From the NCBI GenBank assembly GCA_964512095.1, contig CAZEIH010000041.1, forward strand, positions 1 to 22,827: a stretch of 22,827 bases of DNA. The letters are read 5' to 3'. Source of the DNA: DTU013 sp964512095 (lineage in GTDB: Bacteria > Bacillota > Clostridia > Acetivibrionales > DTU013). Positions within the stretch are counted from its first letter, which is position 1. Each line of letters begins with the position of its first letter. The notes beneath the pieces were generated by a model that did no database searches, was not told where the DNA came from, and worked only from the letters and a program-made list of their open reading frames with translations. This document shows positions 7,517 through 14,683 of the stretch, piece by piece. The translations under genes and the position numbers were made by a program.

Positions 7517-8257
7517 GTGGTAAATAAATACAGTAATGTTCCGTTATACTCTCAATTAAAGCGTATTATTATTACAAAAATTGATTCAGGTGAATATCAG
7601 GGTGATTCTAAAATCCCTTCTGAGCAGGAGCTTTGCGAGCAATATGGAATAAGCAGGCCAACCGTAAGACAAGCTATAAGCGAGCTTACAAACAATGGCT
7701 ACCTGTATAAGGAAAGGGGTAAGGGTACCTTTGTTGCGAAGTCTAAATCCAAGGTTGACATAAAAAACTACTCTGGCTTTACAGATTCTATCCTTGATAG
7801 CCAGAATCCTAGTCAGCATGATATATTGTCATTACGTGTTATCACGTTGAAGGATGCTGTTTTCTTAGAGTCTGTATTTGGAACACCAGGAAATGATGGC
7901 AAGCAAGAGTTTGCTGAAATAAGCTATGTAACAGCAGAGAAGGGGAGCGTATTGTCTTATAACATTTCATATGTTCCACTGGTGCTGTTTCCGAACTTGC
8001 TTGAGGATATAAAGGCACAAAAGCCGTCCTATGATATTATGAGAGGTAAGTACCCGCTACTACCAGTCCGGACGAAAAGCTCACTGGAGATAATATTTAC
8101 AGACCAGACAGATGCTCAATTCTTGCAGGTTCAAACTGGCCTTCCTGTTGTAAAGATACAGAATACACTTTTTTCAAAAAGTGGCCAGCCTGTTGAGCTC
8201 ATTATAGCTAAATATCGTGCTGATAAATGCCAGCTAATTTTTGAAAATAATAAATAA
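7517..8257 (+). CDS. GntR family transcriptional regulator (HutC subfamily, UTRA domain)
   Basis: The 246-residue protein has an N-terminal winged helix-turn-helix of GntR type: PLYSQLKRIIITKIDSGEY, then KIPSEQELCEQYGISRPTVRQAI (about residues 33-55) and GYLYKERGKGTFVA. The C-terminal part (about 95-245) fits the UTRA ligand-binding fold of HutC-type members, with SYNISYVP and the closing VELIIAKYRADKCQL strand. I start it at GTG 7517, preceded by GGAGG (7505-7509) at 7 nt; an in-frame TTG at 7484 is upstream of that site. It is flanked by intrinsic terminator-like hairpins on both sides, so it is probably a single-gene unit. Its ligand and target are not evident; the adjacent aminotransferase and TagO-like genes are only positional candidates. 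Confidence 0.92.
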   Translation: MVNKYSNVPLYSQLKRIIITKIDSGEYQGDSKIPSEQELCEQYGISRPTVRQAISELTNNGYLYKERGKGTFVAKSKSKVDIKNYSGFTDSILDSQNPSQHDILSLRVITLKDAVFLESVFGTPGNDGKQEFAEISYVTAEKGSVLSYNISYVPLVLFPNLLEDIKAQKPSYDIMRGKYPLLPVRTKSSLEIIFTDQTDAQFLQVQTGLPVVKIQNTLFSKSGQPVELIIAKYRADKCQLIFENNK

Positions 8258-8277
8258 TGTCTATATGTATATATATA

Positions 8278-8320
8278 GTTAAAAGAATATGTCTACTTAA
8301 GTTTGACATATTCTTTTAAC
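8278..8320 (+). terminator. Perfect 16-bp inverted repeat after gntR, terminator-like
   Basis: Arms 8278-8293 and 8305-8320 are exact complements with an 11-nt loop, and the 3' arm ends in TTCTTTTAAC. It starts 20 nt after the regulator stop. An AT-rich stem with only a broken T run makes a terminator likely but not certain; as a dyad it could also be an operator for the TagO-like gene. Confidence 0.5.
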
Positions 8321-8422
8321 ATTGTAGAAGTAATAATGTATGATACAATAAGTCTTGAGCACATAGATAATTATACCGTTTAGCTTCAACTTATGAAGTA
8401 TACATAAGGAGAGAAATTAAAA

Positions 8423-9376
8423 TTGAAATATGTATTTGCATTTTTACTTGCTTTTATTACTGTATACATACTAATACCTCCACTTAGGAGAATAGCAGTC
8501 ACCATTGGTTTTCTCGACCAACCTACCGAAAGGAAGATACATAAGGAGCCCGTGCCTCATCTTGCAAGTATAGGTATCTATGCCGGCTTTATGATTGCTT
8601 TTTTATCATTTTCTGATGGCTTCAGCAAACGTAATCTAGGTATCTTAGCAGGTTCTGTTCTAGTTTTAGCAATAGGGATTATAGATGACTGGTACAAGAC
8701 CCAGGGCCGTGATTTTCCCGCCTTTCCCAAGTTTTTTATTCAGCTAATGGCTTCGATTATTGCATATTTCTCAGGAATCGTATTCACTGGTTTTACAAAT
8801 CCCTTAAATAGTAATGCATATGTAACGCTTCCTGTTTGGCTTCAGTTTATATTGACTGTCACATGGATTTTGGGGGTAATTACAGTAATTAATTTTTCTG
8901 ATGGTCTTGACGGATTAGCGGGCAGCCTTTCCACAATATCGGCTATGACACTATTTATAGTTGCAATAGCAAAAGGGCAGGCGAGACCAGCTTTAATGGC
9001 AATAATCCTTGTAGGTGTTGCTATCGGCTATCTAAAATATAACAAACCACCGGCCAGGATATATATGGGGGATGCAGGGGCAGGTTTTATGGGATATATT
9101 TTGGGTATTATAGCGCTTGATGGTGCATTTAAGCAGGCAACAGTTTTATCGCTATTTGTTCCTATACTTGCGTTAGGAGTTCCCATTTTTGACAATCTGT
9201 TTGTTGTAGCAAAAAGACTACTCAATGGTAAGCCTATTTACAAAGCTGACAGAAGCCAGGCACATTACAGACTACTATCAGCAGGCATGAATCCAAAACA
9301 GGCAGTTTTGTTCCTATGTTTGATAAATGTATGTCTAAGCCTGACATCAATAATTATTGTTATATTAAATGTATAA
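8423..9376 (+). CDS. Polyprenyl-phosphate N-acetylhexosamine-1-phosphate transferase (TagO/WecA/MraY family)
   Basis: This 317-residue integral membrane enzyme, with about ten hydrophobic segments, transfers a GlcNAc-1-phosphate-type unit from a UDP-sugar to undecaprenyl phosphate, the first step of teichoic acid or other wall-polysaccharide synthesis. Family motifs are in order: RKIHKEPVPHLASIGIYAGF (38-56), the Mg-binding D88-D89 (GIIDDWYK), NFSDGLDGLAGS (157-168), YMGDAGAGFMGY (215-226) with D217, and the cytoplasmic loop DRSQAHYRLL (276-285) with H281. It resembles TagO/WecA more than MraY, since it lacks the MraY HH(F/Y)E-type loop. The start is TTG 8423 with AAGGAGAG upstream. The LCP transferase gene two genes downstream fits the same pathway. 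Confidence 0.9.
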   Translation: MKYVFAFLLAFITVYILIPPLRRIAVTIGFLDQPTERKIHKEPVPHLASIGIYAGFMIAFLSFSDGFSKRNLGILAGSVLVLAIGIIDDWYKTQGRDFPAFPKFFIQLMASIIAYFSGIVFTGFTNPLNSNAYVTLPVWLQFILTVTWILGVITVINFSDGLDGLAGSLSTISAMTLFIVAIAKGQARPALMAIILVGVAIGYLKYNKPPARIYMGDAGAGFMGYILGIIALDGAFKQATVLSLFVPILALGVPIFDNLFVVAKRLLNGKPIYKADRSQAHYRLLSAGMNPKQAVLFLCLINVCLSLTSIIIVILNV

Positions 9377-9580
9377 GTAAAATAGGCTACATTTGTGATG
9401 GCCACGATTTTGATGCTCATGTGGAGCAAAGGATTTAGTAAAGCGTATTTGAAAAAATTAATATAATCATTTGCTATCTGGCTAATCCATATTTGTCTGC
9501 ATTATAATAGATATGTACCGGATATCTTGTACAATGCAGCTCAAGGAGCTGACTCTTTTATAGAGAGGAGTGATCTTTAA

Positions 9581-9613
9581 GTGAAGATTGAATCGGAGGT
9601 GGCCATCAACTGA
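9581..9613 (+). other. Possible leader peptide (10 codons)
   Basis: A GTG codon preceded by GAGAGGAG (9563-9570) opens a short frame reading MKIESEVAIN and stops at TGA 9611-9613. The terminator hairpin begins 12 nt later, a layout like an attenuator. The stop overlaps a GGCCATC/GATGGTC hairpin. There is no run of one amino acid to suggest a sensed residue, and no regulated biosynthetic gene follows. Existence of the frame is certain; that it is translated is speculative. Confidence 0.25.
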
Positions 9614-9625
9614 TGGTCACAAAAA

Positions 9626-9668
9626 GGCTCTGTTTGGTTTAACAGCCAAGCAGGGCCATTTTATATTT
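9626..9668 (+). terminator. Intrinsic terminator upstream of the recombinase gene
   Basis: A 12-bp stem (9626-9637 with 9646-9657, two G-U pairs, GC-rich base GGC/GCC) with an 8-nt loop is followed by ATTTTATATTT. It ends either transcription from the TagO-like gene 250 nt upstream or a separate short transcript starting near 9515. Confidence 0.75.
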
Positions 9669-9702
9669 GTGCTAAAGGGAAGCGCCCCATTTTTTTATAT
9701 GT

Positions 9703-9732
9703 GATTACACGAAATATAAATTTCGTGTAATC
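9703..9732 (+). repeat. Perfect inverted repeat with 13-bp arms and ATAA loop
   Basis: GATTACACGAAAT (9703-9715) and ATTTCGTGTAATC (9720-9732) are exact complements around ATAA. GGGAGGAGG follows at once, without a T tract, so it is not a standard terminator. It lies 114 nt before the tyrosine recombinase start codon. It may be an mRNA hairpin, an operator or a recombination site. Confidence 0.9.
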
Positions 9733-9845
9733 GGGAGGAGGTTTTATTGAATAATCTGCCTTCATGTTATAATATATAATATATACGTAATGTAGCATAT
9801 CTATTATATTTAAACAAATACAAATATGCCTGTGAGGTATTACTT

Positions 9846-10817
9846 ATGAAAAATATAAATGATTTTGAAATGTTTCCTGTTTTACGAGATTTCCTGAGTT
9901 ATATGCAAACGATCAAAGCTAAATCGCCCAATACTGTAAAAGTCTATTTTTATGATTTAAGAGTATTTTTTCGTTTTATGAAGCTTCATAGAAATCTTTG
10001 TGATAAGAATATTGAATTTAGCAATATTACAATAACTGATATCGACTTAGATTTGATTGGGTCTATTACACTAAGCGATTTATACGCATTTTTGGCGTAT
10101 GTTAGTAATGACCGAGACAATTCATCTTATGCCAGAGCCAGAAAAGTTGCCAGTCTTAAATCCTTTTTCAAATATATTACTCTTAAGGCTAAGCTTATTG
10201 ATTCTAATCCTGCAACTGAGCTTGAATCCCCAAAGATTTTAAAGCGTCTGCCTAGGTATTTAAATGTTGATGAAAGTAAAAAATTGTTAAATTCCATAGA
10301 AGGTCAGTTTTCTGAGCGTGACTATGCGATAATTACCATATTTTTAAATTGTGGCCTGCGTTTATCCGAACTTGTGGGCATTAATCTTAATAACATAAAG
10401 GGTAATTCCATTAATGTTATAGGAAAAGGTGACAAAGAGCGAAATGTGCCTATGAATCAGGCATGTATTAAGGCTTTGGAGGCCTATATGAAAGTACGTC
10501 CCGCAAATGGACTCAAGGATAGGAATGCCCTTTTCATTAGTGAGCGAAGGCAACGCATTAGCAGAGAATCTGTTCAAAAAATCGTAAAAAAGTATATTAA
10601 GGCCGCAGGACTTGATCCTGAGCGATATTCCACGCATAAACTACGTCATACAGCAGCAACTCTGATGTATAAATACGGCAATGTTGATATTCGCTCTCTA
10701 CAGGAGCTGCTTGGACACGAAAGTATATCTACTACACAAATATACACACACCTTGACAGCAAACAGCTTAGAACAGCTGTTGAAAGCAATCCCTTGGCCG
10801 AATTTAGCAAGGAGTAG
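9846..10817 (+). CDS. Tyrosine recombinase, XerC/XerD type
   Basis: The 323-residue protein has an N-terminal SAM-like core-binding domain (about residues 8-125: SPNTVKVYFYDLRVFFRFM, RKVASLKSFFKYI, NPATELESPK) and a C-terminal catalytic domain (about 135-315). All active-site residues are present: R172 (CGLRLSELVGIN), K197 (GKGDKER), H264 and R267 (STHKLRHTAA), H291 (LLGHESISTTQ) and the nucleophile Y300 (IYTH). The length and motifs fit the Xer family that resolves chromosome dimers at dif, but no dif site is recognisable and the gene is not in a known xer context. It could instead act on a local site. The spacer to the ribosome binding site GTGAGG is 8 nt. No integrated element boundaries are visible around it. 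Confidence 0.92.
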   Translation: MKNINDFEMFPVLRDFLSYMQTIKAKSPNTVKVYFYDLRVFFRFMKLHRNLCDKNIEFSNITITDIDLDLIGSITLSDLYAFLAYVSNDRDNSSYARARKVASLKSFFKYITLKAKLIDSNPATELESPKILKRLPRYLNVDESKKLLNSIEGQFSERDYAIITIFLNCGLRLSELVGINLNNIKGNSINVIGKGDKERNVPMNQACIKALEAYMKVRPANGLKDRNALFISERRQRISRESVQKIVKKYIKAAGLDPERYSTHKLRHTAATLMYKYGNVDIRSLQELLGHESISTTQIYTHLDSKQLRTAVESNPLAEFSKE

Positions 10818-10828
10818 CAATTATGATG

Positions 10829-10857
10829 TTTACTTATAGCTGATATTTCTTTATAAT
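10829..10857 (+). promoter_or_regulatory. Putative promoter of the LCP gene
   Basis: TTTACT (10829-10834) and TATAAT (10852-10857) are spaced by 17 nt, just after the recombinase stop. It would give a leader of about 114 nt before the ATG at 10978. Confidence 0.5.
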
Positions 10858-10977
10858 GTTTATTGGAAAAATTCATTATAAGTATTTCTAGTGAATATGG
10901 AACCGTCTGTATCGAGAATAAGTCAAAATACAGAAGCTGCACTTTAAATATGTTTTTTACTAACGAGGTTATTATAT

Positions 10978-12075
10978 ATGAATACACGTAAATTTTATTT
11001 TGTCTTAACAATAGTCTTAACCGCTATGCTTTTTATTTCAGGTTCAGGTACGCTTTATTATATAAATAATCATGTTGCGACCTTAAGTAATGATGTCGAA
11101 ATTGATTTAGAAACAAATGACGCCATGATAGATATAATACAGCCCCTACTCCTTCCGTCCAAGGACGCTTTTAATGTACTTCTACTTGGTGGTGACAAGG
11201 TCAGCAATAATTCAGATACCATGATGCTTGCCAATTTTGATCCTGAGACCGGAAACATCAATATAATGTCTATACCAAGGGATACCAGGGTTTTTATTAA
11301 AAACTGGGAAAGAAAGATAAATTTTGCATATCCCAATGGTGGTGAGGATTTATCCGCTAAGACGGTGTCAGAGCTCCTTGATGTTAATATAAAATATTAC
11401 GTTTATGTTGACACCTCTGCTTTCAGGAAAATAATAGATCTTTTGGATGGCGTTGATTACTATGTACCAACAGATCTTAATTATGATGATCCTTTACAGA
11501 ATCTGCACATACATCTTAAGAAAGGTCAACAGACGCTTAATGGAGCCCAATCTGAACAGTATGTAAGATTCCGTAAGCCCAATGTTTGGAACAAGGAAGT
11601 AAGAAAGTATTATGACGGAAGTGACCTAAAAAGAAATATTGCTCAGCAAAATTTTATAAAGGAATTAATGAAACAAAAGCTTACACTACAATATTTACCT
11701 AAGCTTACCAGCGTTATTAACACAGTATTTGAACATGTGAAAACCAATTTCACACTTAATGAAGTTATAAGAATGACAGGCTATATCAGCAAGTTTAAGG
11801 TGGAGAATATAAACTTTATCCAGATGCCGGGTACTACCTACGATGCATCACCCTATTATTTTATTTGTAATGTGCCTGCTTCCAGAAAAATAATGGCCGA
11901 AAGCTTTAAATGCAATGAAGGCTTTGTATCTGGCGACAATGACGCAAAAGCGTTTTATCTTACAAAAAAGGCAGTGTATGTACCGCCAAAGCCAGAAGAA
12001 AATATTGAAGAGGATACTGATGATAATCCATCTAATGACGATACTTCAATAACAGGCTCTGATCAAGATCCATGA
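10978..12075 (+). CDS. LytR-CpsA-Psr (LCP) family wall-polymer transferase
   Basis: LCP proteins move undecaprenyl-pyrophosphate-linked glycopolymers onto peptidoglycan on the outer membrane face. The 365-residue product has an N-terminal membrane anchor (about residues 6-29) and an LCP domain (about 65-300). The domain has FNVLLLGGD, S79-D80-T81-M, the SIPRDTRV motif with R101, D102 and R104, INFAYPNGG, R197 and R199 (EQYVRFRK), and D216/R219 with QQ at 223-224, which bind the polyprenyl pyrophosphate and Mg. The tail (about 335-365) is acidic and disordered, rich in Asp and Pro. It probably works with the TagO-like enzyme encoded upstream; the recombinase gene between them is unrelated by function. 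ACGAGGTT precedes the ATG. Copy B of the dispersed element begins 12 nt after the stop. Confidence 0.92.
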   Translation: MNTRKFYFVLTIVLTAMLFISGSGTLYYINNHVATLSNDVEIDLETNDAMIDIIQPLLLPSKDAFNVLLLGGDKVSNNSDTMMLANFDPETGNINIMSIPRDTRVFIKNWERKINFAYPNGGEDLSAKTVSELLDVNIKYYVYVDTSAFRKIIDLLDGVDYYVPTDLNYDDPLQNLHIHLKKGQQTLNGAQSEQYVRFRKPNVWNKEVRKYYDGSDLKRNIAQQNFIKELMKQKLTLQYLPKLTSVINTVFEHVKTNFTLNEVIRMTGYISKFKVENINFIQMPGTTYDASPYYFICNVPASRKIMAESFKCNEGFVSGDNDAKAFYLTKKAVYVPPKPEENIEEDTDDNPSNDDTSITGSDQDP

Positions 12076-12086
12076 GCTAACAAAGC

Positions 12087-12163
12087 CAATTCGCTTCGCT
12101 CAGGTCGTCTTCATTCATCACCGATTTATGGAGGTCAGCGTCTTCTGAAGACATAGATAAAGG
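12087..12163 (+). repeat. Dispersed intergenic element, copy B (most compact)
   Basis: This copy reads CAATTCGCTTCGCTCAGG (12087-12104), then TTCATTCATC and CCGA, then GAGGTCAGCGTCTTC and TGAAGACATAGATAAAGG. The same blocks in the same order occur on the minus strand at 21218-21108. The end blocks occur at 1471-1629. It begins 11 nt after the LCP stop codon, in the same orientation. Confidence 0.85.
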
Positions 12164-12206
12164 ACACACCTCTTTATGACTAATCCTTTACCTTTGAGGT
12201 GTGTCC
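12162..12206. terminator. Inverted repeat between convergent genes, likely terminator
   Basis: GGACACACCTC (12162-12172) and GAGGTGTGTCC (12196-12206) are perfect 11-bp arms around a 23-nt loop, between the 3' ends of the LCP (+) and M18 peptidase (-) genes. On the minus strand the hairpin is followed by TTTATCTAT, and on the plus strand by an AT-rich stretch. It may serve both directions, although neither T tract is strong. Confidence 0.55.
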
Positions 12207-12217
12207 CCAATTATTAA

Positions 12218-13651
12218 TTATTTTAGATTGCAGAAGACCTTATATGCATTGTAGGTAGTGTAAATGTCTACCTTGCTGGTGATTTCAAATGGAGAGTGCA
12301 TAGAGAGCACCGCAATGCCGCAATCCAATACATCAATACCAAGATTGGCAGCATACTGGGCTATTGTCCCTCCTCCCCCTTCATCAACCTTTCCAAGCTC
12401 TCCTGACTGCCAGGTAATATCATTATCGTTAAAGAGCCTTCTTACTTCTCCAACAAATTCTGCACTTGCATCGCTGGCATCGTACTTTCCTCTGGAACCT
12501 GTGAATTTCTGGATTACAATACCACGACCAAGGTAGGTGGCATTTCTTTTTTCAAAAACACTGTCATAGTTGGGGTCTACAGCTGCATTGACATCGGCGG
12601 AAAGCATTTTGGAACCAGAAAGACATCCGCGAAGCAGCAAGTCTGAGTAATTGTCAACTGACAAAGCTATAAGGTTTGCAAGAAAATCCTGGAGCAGGTT
12701 TGATTGAGCTCCTGTGTTCCCCATACTTCCAATTTCCTCTTTATCCGTCAGTAAACATACTGCTGTTCGCTCAGGTGTACCCAGCTCGACGATGGCCCTT
12801 AGCGCTGGATAAGCACAGACTCTGTCGTCCTGACCATATCCTCCCACCATGCTCTTATCAAAGCCAACATCCCTCGCTTTTTGTGCCGGTACTATTTCCA
12901 GCTCAGCTGACTGAAAATCCTCCTCAACTATGCCATATCTCTTGTTGAGTATATTTAATATATTTAGCTTTACCTTTTCCTTAACCTTGTCATCCTTATA
13001 AGGTATTGAACCCAATAATAGGTTCAAGCCTTCTCCGGTTACGGCCTCGCTCATTTTTTTCTGCATCTGTTCCCTTGCCAAATGAGGCAGCAGGTCTGTA
13101 ATATTGAAAACAGGATCATCGTCACTCTCTCCAATAACTATGTCTACTGCAGTTCCGTCGCCCTTTATAACAGTGCCATGTATTGCCAGTGGTATGGTCA
13201 GCCACTGATACTTTTTCAGCCCTCCATAATAGTGAGTTTTGAAAAATGCAAGATCTGTATCCTCATATAACGGGTTTTGCTTAAGATCTATCCTTGGAGA
13301 GTCAATGTGAGACCCCAGAATGTTTACACCGTCCGCCATTTCCCTGTTTCCTATAACGGCTAATACTGCAGACTTTTTTCTATTTATGTAATAGACCTTG
13401 TCTCCTGATTTCAACTTAACATTTGCTGCTTTCAAGCTATCTAGTGACTTAAAGCCAGCTGAAACAGCAAGCTTTTCAGCTTCAACAACAAATTCCCTCT
13501 CAGTCTTTGCAGCATCCAGAAAGCGTTTGTATTCTTCACTAAAGTCAAAGCTTTTTGTTACAAATTCGTCACTGGCATTTTCCCATATTTTCTTTTGTTT
13601 ATACGAGAGTCTTTTTTCAAGCAATTGCCCTTCTGTTTTTTTATCACTCAT
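12218..13651 (-). CDS. apeA: M18 family zinc aminopeptidase
   Basis: This 477-residue cytosolic metallo-aminopeptidase belongs to family M18 (aspartyl aminopeptidase and yeast Lap4-type), which removes N-terminal residues from peptides. Metal and catalytic motifs are intact: H115 and D117 (GSHIDSPR), D275/D276 (GGYGQDDRV), D303 with E305/E306 (DKEEIGSMGNTGA), D353 (SADVNAAVDPNY), the KVDEGGGGTI loop (421-430) and H452 (MHSPFEITSKVD). The length agrees with clostridial apeA products. GGAGGG lies about 9 nt before the ATG. It is transcribed alone from a promoter at 13716-13744, divergently from the PHP gene, and ends facing the LCP gene. Substrate preference (acidic or broad) cannot be read from the sequence. 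Confidence 0.93.
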   Translation of the reverse strand: MSDKKTEGQLLEKRLSYKQKKIWENASDEFVTKSFDFSEEYKRFLDAAKTEREFVVEAEKLAVSAGFKSLDSLKAANVKLKSGDKVYYINRKKSAVLAVIGNREMADGVNILGSHIDSPRIDLKQNPLYEDTDLAFFKTHYYGGLKKYQWLTIPLAIHGTVIKGDGTAVDIVIGESDDDPVFNITDLLPHLAREQMQKKMSEAVTGEGLNLLLGSIPYKDDKVKEKVKLNILNILNKRYGIVEEDFQSAELEIVPAQKARDVGFDKSMVGGYGQDDRVCAYPALRAIVELGTPERTAVCLLTDKEEIGSMGNTGAQSNLLQDFLANLIALSVDNYSDLLLRGCLSGSKMLSADVNAAVDPNYDSVFEKRNATYLGRGIVIQKFTGSRGKYDASDASAEFVGEVRRLFNDNDITWQSGELGKVDEGGGGTIAQYAANLGIDVLDCGIAVLSMHSPFEITSKVDIYTTYNAYKVFCNLK

Positions 13652-13715
13652 AGCTTCATACCCTCCTGCTTTTTGTATTTATCAAAGTAATTTATATATT
13701 TCTTCAGACTTCTAT

Positions 13716-13744
13716 ATTATATACCGCAATTACTATTTTATAAA
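13716..13744 (-). promoter_or_regulatory. Putative promoter of the M18 aminopeptidase gene
   Basis: On the minus strand TTTATA (13744-13739) and TATAAT (13721-13716) are 17 nt apart, about 65 nt before the ATG. Confidence 0.5.
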
Positions 13745-13751
13745 CCGGAAT

Positions 13752-13780
13752 TTGCATTTGGAGTTTAACGATGGTAATAT
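13752..13780 (+). promoter_or_regulatory. Putative promoter of the PHP phosphatase gene
   Basis: TTGCAT (13752-13757) and TAATAT (13775-13780) are 17 nt apart. Transcription would begin near 13787, after the in-frame ATG at 13771, which supports the GTG start at 13816. Confidence 0.5.
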
Positions 13781-13815
13781 TGTATTTAATTCATAAAACG
13801 TCTCGGAGGTGCCAG

Positions 13816-14613
13816 GTGTACGACTGTCATATACATACAAAATTCTCTACTGATAGTACAATAAATGCCGAAGAAGCATGTCAGGCAGCTATAAAGCTGG
13901 GCCTTGAGGGCATAGCCTTTACAGATCATCTAGATTACGACTATCCCATCGGAGGAACAAATTTCTTATTTGATTTTGGAGAATACATCTCTCATATATC
14001 ATCTGTCAGCGACAAATATGCAGGCAAATTAAAAGTTCTCAAAGCAATCGAAGCTGGAATACAGCCCCATGTTATTGAAGATACAATGAAGGTTATTAAT
14101 AGTCACCCCTTTGATTATGTTCTTGCCTCAGTGCATGTCATAGATCACATGGACCCTTATACAGGCAATTACTATAAAGAAAAAGCAAAGCTTGAAGCTT
14201 ACAGAAGGTATCTGGAGGAAATATTCTACATGATTAATAATCTGGAATCCTTCGATATGGTTGGTCACTTCGAATACATAATAAGATATGCCCCTTATGA
14301 TGACAGGACATTAAGATATGCTGACTTCTCCGATATATTTGACGCAATCTTAAGGAAGCTTATTGAGCAAGGCCGTGGCTTTGAGCTTAATACTTCTACA
14401 TTTAGAAATCAACCTACTGATACCGTATATGACAAAGAGCTTCTAAAGCGTTACAGAGAATTAGGGGGAGAGCTTATTTGCCTGGCCTCTGATGCTCATC
14501 GTATAGAAAATATTGCAATAAAATTTGATTACTATAGCCAAATAATTCGTGATGCAGGCTTTAGATACACTGTGCATTTTGAAAATAGAAAGCCCATATA
14601 CGACCGCCTGTAA
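13816..14613 (+). CDS. PHP-domain histidinol-phosphatase (HisJ/HisK type)
   Basis: The 265-residue protein is a PHP-superfamily phosphoesterase of the histidinol-phosphatase group, whose best-known member dephosphorylates L-histidinol phosphate in histidine synthesis. Trinuclear-metal motifs are visible: YDCHIHTKFSTDS at the N-terminus (H5 and H7), FTDHLDY (about residues 36-42), the Glu in AIEAGIQ, SVHVID, MVGHFEYI and the late SDAHR (about 226-230). I start it at GTG 13816 with GGAGGTG (13805-13811) just upstream; the earlier ATG at 13771 adds residues not typical of the family. No other histidine gene is nearby, so another phosphate monoester could be the substrate. It faces mnmA at its 3' end, and the 70-nt gap has no clear terminator. 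Confidence 0.85.
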   Translation: MYDCHIHTKFSTDSTINAEEACQAAIKLGLEGIAFTDHLDYDYPIGGTNFLFDFGEYISHISSVSDKYAGKLKVLKAIEAGIQPHVIEDTMKVINSHPFDYVLASVHVIDHMDPYTGNYYKEKAKLEAYRRYLEEIFYMINNLESFDMVGHFEYIIRYAPYDDRTLRYADFSDIFDAILRKLIEQGRGFELNTSTFRNQPTDTVYDKELLKRYRELGGELICLASDAHRIENIAIKFDYYSQIIRDAGFRYTVHFENRKPIYDRL

Positions 14614-14683
14614 TATCGGCACTTAGTGACAAATACTTTTATAGGGATGAAAGAAAGATGCAGATTTGTGGTGTTGCATTTAG

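Larger units (their letters stand above)
9377..9845. other. 469-nt intergenic region with structured elements
   Basis: No full gene is visible in this gap. From left to right it holds plain AT-rich DNA to about 9500, a TATAAT at 9503-9508 without a convincing -35, and small hairpin potentials (CAGCTC/GAGCTG near 9537-9551). These are followed by a 10-codon GTG frame with a good ribosome binding site (9581-9613), a terminator (9626-9668), a weak GGG/CCC hairpin followed by seven Ts (near 9677-9696), a perfect inverted repeat (9703-9732) and a GGGAGGAGG tract (9733-9741). A TATAAT pair at 9768-9780 lies before the recombinase gene. Confidence 0.6.

Noticed and set aside
9605..9620. Hammerhead ribozyme core, prompted by CTGATG
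   Set aside because: The required CUGANGA is broken (CTGATGG) and no matching GAAA and cleavage-site strands are seen.
9540..9640. T-box leader, prompted by a GGTGG near 9598-9602 before a terminator
   Set aside because: The full T-box sequence and a Stem I of the usual size are missing, the following gene is a recombinase rather than an amino acid gene, and the match is only a few bases.
9747..9779. TTG-initiated 10-codon frame after GGGAGGAGG
   Set aside because: It has a good ribosome binding site, but the frame overlaps the probable recombinase promoter boxes and encodes nothing recognisable; too short to support as a gene.
9846..10817. Integrase of a mobile element inserted here
   Set aside because: No tRNA target, direct repeat ends, excisionase or cargo genes flank it; neighbours are ordinary chromosomal genes, and the protein resembles Xer recombinases.
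13771..13815. ATG at 13771 as the start of the PHP phosphatase
   Set aside because: No ribosome binding site precedes it, it overlaps the predicted promoter, and the GTG at 13816 has GGAGGTG and places the DCHIHTKF motif at the usual N-terminal position.
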